Of a DNA stretch of 8,794 nt, positions 6,474 through 8,794 are shown piece after piece. Source of the DNA: Anaerocolumna sp. (GTDB taxonomy: Bacteria; Bacillota; Clostridia; Lachnospirales; Lachnospiraceae); NCBI GenBank assembly GCA_029256035.1, contig JAQSYR010000086.1, positions 1 through 8,794 on the forward strand, given 5' to 3'. Each line of letters opens with the position of its first letter. Within the stretch, counting starts at the first letter, position 1. The notes under the pieces were generated by a model. It saw only the letters and a list, made by a program, of their open reading frames with translations. It had not been told where the DNA came from and did not search any database. The position numbers and the translations under genes were made by a program.

Positions 6474-6596
6474 ACGGACCAGCCGCTTTTTAACCATTTT
6501 TTTGTTCTTCTTATGTACCTTGTGCTGAAGTACCTAAAACTTAAAAAACTTTAAATAATTTTAAATATTTACAATCCTTTCCTCCCAGTTACAAAA

Positions 6597-6637
6597 TTAG
6601 AACACGTTTTAGAACATGTTATGTTAAATATATAACA
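6597..6637. promoter_or_regulatory. Operator-like repeats over the reductase promoter and start site
   Basis: TTAGAACA occurs at 6597-6604 and 6609-6616, 12 bp apart. The second copy merges into the palindrome AACATGTT (6613-6620). Immediately beside it, TGTTA (6622-6626) and TAACA (6633-6637) form an inverted repeat enclosing the -10 box. The TAGAACA half-site also occurs in the operator at 3074-3106. The arrangement fits repressor binding; the protein is not identified. Confidence 0.5.
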
Positions 6638-6657
6638 CATTTTAAGAAATTTTGCAA
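6629..6657 (-). promoter_or_regulatory. Putative promoter of the lipoprotein reductase gene
   Basis: On the minus strand, TTGCAA (6652-6657) is separated by 17 bases from TATATA (6629-6634). The start would be near 6622, giving a leader of about 170 bases. The leader holds an AG-rich stretch GGGAGGAAAGG (complement of 6576-6586) followed at once by TTG-TAA, so it serves no reading frame I can find. The -10 lies within an inverted repeat. Confidence 0.55.
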
Positions 6658-6659
6658 TA

Positions 6660-6918
6660 ATAAATTATAAAATAACAAAAAAATAACTAAAGTATATTAG
6701 AATACCCATAGATTATGTAGGTAATATTATAAAAAATTAAGGTTAGATTTAGGTTATTGTTACTAAAATCATGATACAATGCTCATAAATGCTCATATTA
6801 GTACTTGTATTTTTCTCATCATTTGATAATTCTTTATCATAATACCAAAAACCTTTCAATATTTTTAGTTTTACGTTTAAAATCTTACATATTTATTGAT
6901 TTATTTATTTTTGAATTG
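6660..6918. other. AT-rich spacer between divergent regulatory regions, no gene seen
   Basis: No open frame with a ribosome binding site is present on either strand. The only structure seen is a 10-bp direct duplication, AATGCTCATA at 6778-6787 and 6788-6797, and a small inverted repeat TGATAA/TTATCA (6824-6829, 6834-6839). Neither overlaps a recognised promoter. Confidence 0.6.
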
Positions 6919-6960
6919 GTATATTAAATACGAAACTCTGTATATTAATTACGAAACTCA
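6919..6960. repeat. Two adjacent 21-bp direct repeats upstream of the MarR promoter
   Basis: Copies at 6919-6939 and 6940-6960 differ at two positions and share the core TACGAAACTC. They lie about 45 to 86 bp before the expected transcription start. The 21-bp period equals two turns of DNA, so both copies face the same side. This is the usual place for an activator, but no binding protein can be named. Confidence 0.75.
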
Positions 6961-6962
6961 GC

Positions 6963-6988
6963 AAATTAGTTGACATATCAACTAATTT
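6963..6988. promoter_or_regulatory. Likely MarR operator, perfect 11-bp inverted repeat
   Basis: AAATTAGTTGA (6963-6973) and TCAACTAATTT (6978-6988) are perfect inverted copies with a 4-bp spacer. They cover the -35 box of the MarR promoter. A related half-site, ATATGTCAAGTAG (6997-7009), overlaps the -10 edge and start, matching one arm with its spacer at 11 of 13 positions. Size and position are typical of MarR autoregulation; binding is inferred. Confidence 0.75.
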
Positions 6989-6998
6989 ATCCTATAAT
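6970..6998 (+). promoter_or_regulatory. Consensus sigma-A promoter of the MarR-MATE unit
   Basis: TTGACA (6970-6975), 17 bases, TATAAT (6993-6998): both boxes are perfect. Transcription should start near 7005, which rules out the in-frame ATG at 6999 as the MarR start because it would lie outside the message. Confidence 0.88.
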
Positions 6999-7043
6999 AT
7001 GTCAAGTAGTTTTCTACTGTTACATAGAAATATGGAGGTAAAC

Positions 7044-7490
7044 ATGAATAAAAGTATTGGTCGTTTAGTATCCATCCTTCACAGACAATCACAGATTTAT
7101 ATTAATTATGTTTTAAAAGATTTTAATGTTACTTCAGCTGAATATTCCTTTCTGTTTTGTCTTTATCACAACGATGGAATGACACAGGAAAAAATGTCCT
7201 CTGTGTTGTATATTGATAAAGCTGCTACTGCTCGGGCAATTAAGTCTCTTGAGCAAAAAGAATACGTGATTCGTATTAAAGATTCTGGGGATAAGCGGAT
7301 AAACAGAGTGTATTTAACAGAGAAAGCCAAGAAAAACATTGAGGAAATAAGGAGAAGGGTGTTTCATTGGAGTGAATTTCTGACTGAGGATTTAGATCCT
7401 CATGTTACAGACGTGGTCTATGATGCTTTAGAAGCTATGGTTAATAAAGTAGAAGATAAAAAAGAGAAATACCGCAAGGAGGAAATATAA
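7044..7490 (+). CDS. MarR-family transcriptional regulator
   Basis: A 148-residue winged-helix repressor of the MarR family. An N-terminal dimerisation helix (about 2-25) is followed by the DNA-binding region. The recognition part is around residues 53-75 (TQEKMSSVLYIDKAATARAIKSL), with the wing DSGDKRINRVYLT at about 84-96. C-terminal helices complete the dimer interface. I placed the start at the ATG at 7044, 5 bases after GGAGG; an in-frame ATG at 6999 precedes the likely transcription start. It ends one base before the MATE start, so the two form an operon. By analogy with MepR and MepA of Staphylococcus, it should repress itself and the efflux gene and release DNA on binding a drug-like ligand. 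The perfect inverted repeat over its promoter supports autoregulation. Confidence 0.92.
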   Translation: MNKSIGRLVSILHRQSQIYINYVLKDFNVTSAEYSFLFCLYHNDGMTQEKMSSVLYIDKAATARAIKSLEQKEYVIRIKDSGDKRINRVYLTEKAKKNIEEIRRRVFHWSEFLTEDLDPHVTDVVYDALEAMVNKVEDKKEKYRKEEI

Positions 7491-7491
7491 A

Positions 7492-8777
7492 GTGGAATAT
7501 GTTAATCCATTAGGCGAAGAAAAAGTCTATAAATTGTTAATTAAATTTTCATTACCAGCCATTGTAGGAATGATGGTAAATGCTATTTATAATATAGTAG
7601 ACAGAATTTATATTGGTAACAGTAGTTCATTAGGTGCAAATGGTATAGCTGGTATAACCATTAGCTTTCCTATTATGATAATATTAATGGCCCTTGGTAT
7701 TTTATTTGGAGTTGGAGGTGCTACTCTTTTCTCCATGAAACTGGGGGAGAAAAAGATAGAAGAAGCTGAAACAGCATTAGGAAATGCCTTTGTTATGCTT
7801 CTTTTGGCAGGTTTTTTATTTATGATATTAGGTCAGATTACCCTTAAGCCTATTTTAATCGCATTTGGTGCAAGTAATACAGTCTTACCTTATGCTATCA
7901 GCTATATGCGTGTTATATTTTTTGGTGCAGTTTTTCAAGTTGTTAGTATGGGTTTAAATAATTTTATGCGAGCCGATGGGAATCCAAAATTAGCAATGCT
8001 AACAATGTTCTTAGGTGCAGGCACTAATATCGTACTCGATCCCATCTTTATTTATGTGTTTAACATGGGAATGGAAGGAGCGGCTCTTGCCACTATAATA
8101 TCCCAGGGATTTTCATTTATTTGGGTTGTATCCTATTTTTTATTTGCATTACAGGTAGCAAGTAGTATTCTAAACGCTGTATTAAACAATAATTTGTATT
8201 TATATGGGGGAGATATTGCAGTATCCGGCATGGGTGTGGTGAATAGTCTTCAGACACTTCTTATTATGCCAGTTATTGGAATGAACCAGGGAGTACAGCC
8301 AATTATTAGTTTTAATTTCGGAGCTAAATAGCTATTTCTGTTGCTACCATTATCGTTATTCTTGGGTTTATATTAACCAGAATGATTCCAAAGCAATTAG
8401 TTACCCTATTTAACGACAATATAAAGTTAGTAGAATTTGGGGTCCAAGCTTTATTAATCTGGTTCTTGTTATTACCATTAATAGGATTTCAAATCATTGC
8501 CGCAAATTTCTTTCAGGCAATTGGAAGGTCAAAATCTGCCATGTTTTTAACACTTACCAGACAAGTTATTATTTTAATTCCTTCTATTATATTATTCCCT
8601 AAAATTTGGGGTCTAAATGGTTTATTATATGCAGGTCCATTTTCCGATTTTATAGCTTCCATTTTAACAGGTATATGGTTTTACTTTGGCCTAAAAAAAT
8701 TAAGTGCCACAGCACAAAATAATGAGCCCTTAAACCATTTAAAACTATCTACCCAGGATTTAGATGATAGTATATAA
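7492..8777 (+). pseudogene. MATE-family multidrug antiporter (MepA-like), broken by deletions and a frameshift
   Basis: A multidrug and toxin extrusion antiporter of about 450 residues in its intact form, split here. The first part (7492-8331, 279 residues, GTG start 9 bases after AAGGAGG) covers the start through about helix 8 with typical motifs: KLLIKFSLPAIVGMM, NFMRADGNPKLAM, and GMNQGVQPIISFNFGAK. The frame then hits TAG (8329-8331). The rest (helices 9-12) continues in another frame from 8328, beginning IAISVATIIVILGFILTR, to the TAA at 8775-8777. Compared with the family, about ten residues of the loop after FGAK are missing at that junction. A further 30-40 residues are missing in frame near 8137-8145, where SYF runs straight into FALQVASS, skipping the helix 6-7 loop. 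The later ATG at 8382 has no ribosome binding site, so the tail is not a separate gene. It is probably non-functional unless this is a sequence error. Confidence 0.85.
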
Positions 8778-8794
8778 TCTATGATTTAAATCTG

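Noticed and set aside
6453..6497. Upstream in-frame ATG for the reductase
   Set aside because: It would put a polar segment before the signal peptide and has no convincing ribosome binding site.
6771..6839. Short repeats and a TGATAA/TTATCA hairpin as a CRISPR or attachment site
   Set aside because: There is only one 10-bp duplication and one 6-bp stem, with no spacer-repeat pattern or flanking recombinase.
6999..7043. Upstream in-frame ATG for MarR adding 15 residues
   Set aside because: It follows the TATAAT box directly and so precedes the expected transcription start; the GGAGG site serves the ATG at 7044.
8382..8777. Separate small membrane protein gene, making a two-part MATE transporter
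   Set aside because: The ATG falls inside a MATE helix, there is no ribosome binding site, and the homologous reading continues upstream to 8328.

Overview
The window is AT-rich DNA with strong GGAGG-type ribosome binding sites, near-consensus TTGACA/TATAAT promoters and Bacillota-type gene families: MarR-MATE, TetR regulators, a LURP-one-related protein, a HemG-like flavodoxin, and a flavinylated lipoprotein reductase. This points to a low-GC anaerobic member of Clostridia, perhaps Lachnospiraceae. That placement rests on gene content and style, not on a marker gene.

Layout. Everything from 1 to 6452 lies on the minus strand; the MarR-MATE unit at 7044-8777 lies on the plus strand. (a) 1-486 is the N-terminal part of an MFS exporter, with its own consensus promoter and a repeat-rich operator region. 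(b) 635-2955 is a four-gene operon read right to left: TetR regulator, membrane-anchored FMN-binding-domain protein, HemG-like flavodoxin, and an eight-helix membrane protein of unknown family. Its promoter (3111-3139) abuts a large palindrome (3074-3106) that looks like the TetR operator. (c) 3318-4420 is a second TetR regulator followed by a LURP-one-related (tubby-like) protein, closed by a clear terminator. (d) 4557-6452 is a lipoprotein with a covalent-FMN domain fused to a fumarate-reductase-like FAD domain, probably a cell-surface reductase for a respiratory acceptor other than fumarate. (e) 6453-7043 is a 591-bp divergent regulatory region. (f) 7044-8777 is a MarR regulator with a perfect 26-bp inverted repeat over its -35 box, one base ahead of a MATE antiporter gene. 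This resembles the mepR-mepA arrangement.

The most notable pattern is that several genes appear to have lost short internal segments. The MATE gene lacks a cytoplasmic-loop stretch in frame, and a second loss causes a frameshift. The small FMN-binding protein ends where the SGAT flavin-attachment motif should be. The adjacent TetR gene runs 104 bp out of frame into the FMN-binding gene. Either these modules are decaying by small deletions or the assembly is defective there.

The unifying biological theme is flavin-based redox chemistry at the membrane or surface (FMN-binding protein, flavodoxin, flavinylated reductase) beside drug-efflux modules. TAGAACA half-sites occur at both the four-gene operon and the reductase promoter, which hints at shared control. 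No tRNA, rRNA, CRISPR array, insertion sequence or origin was seen.
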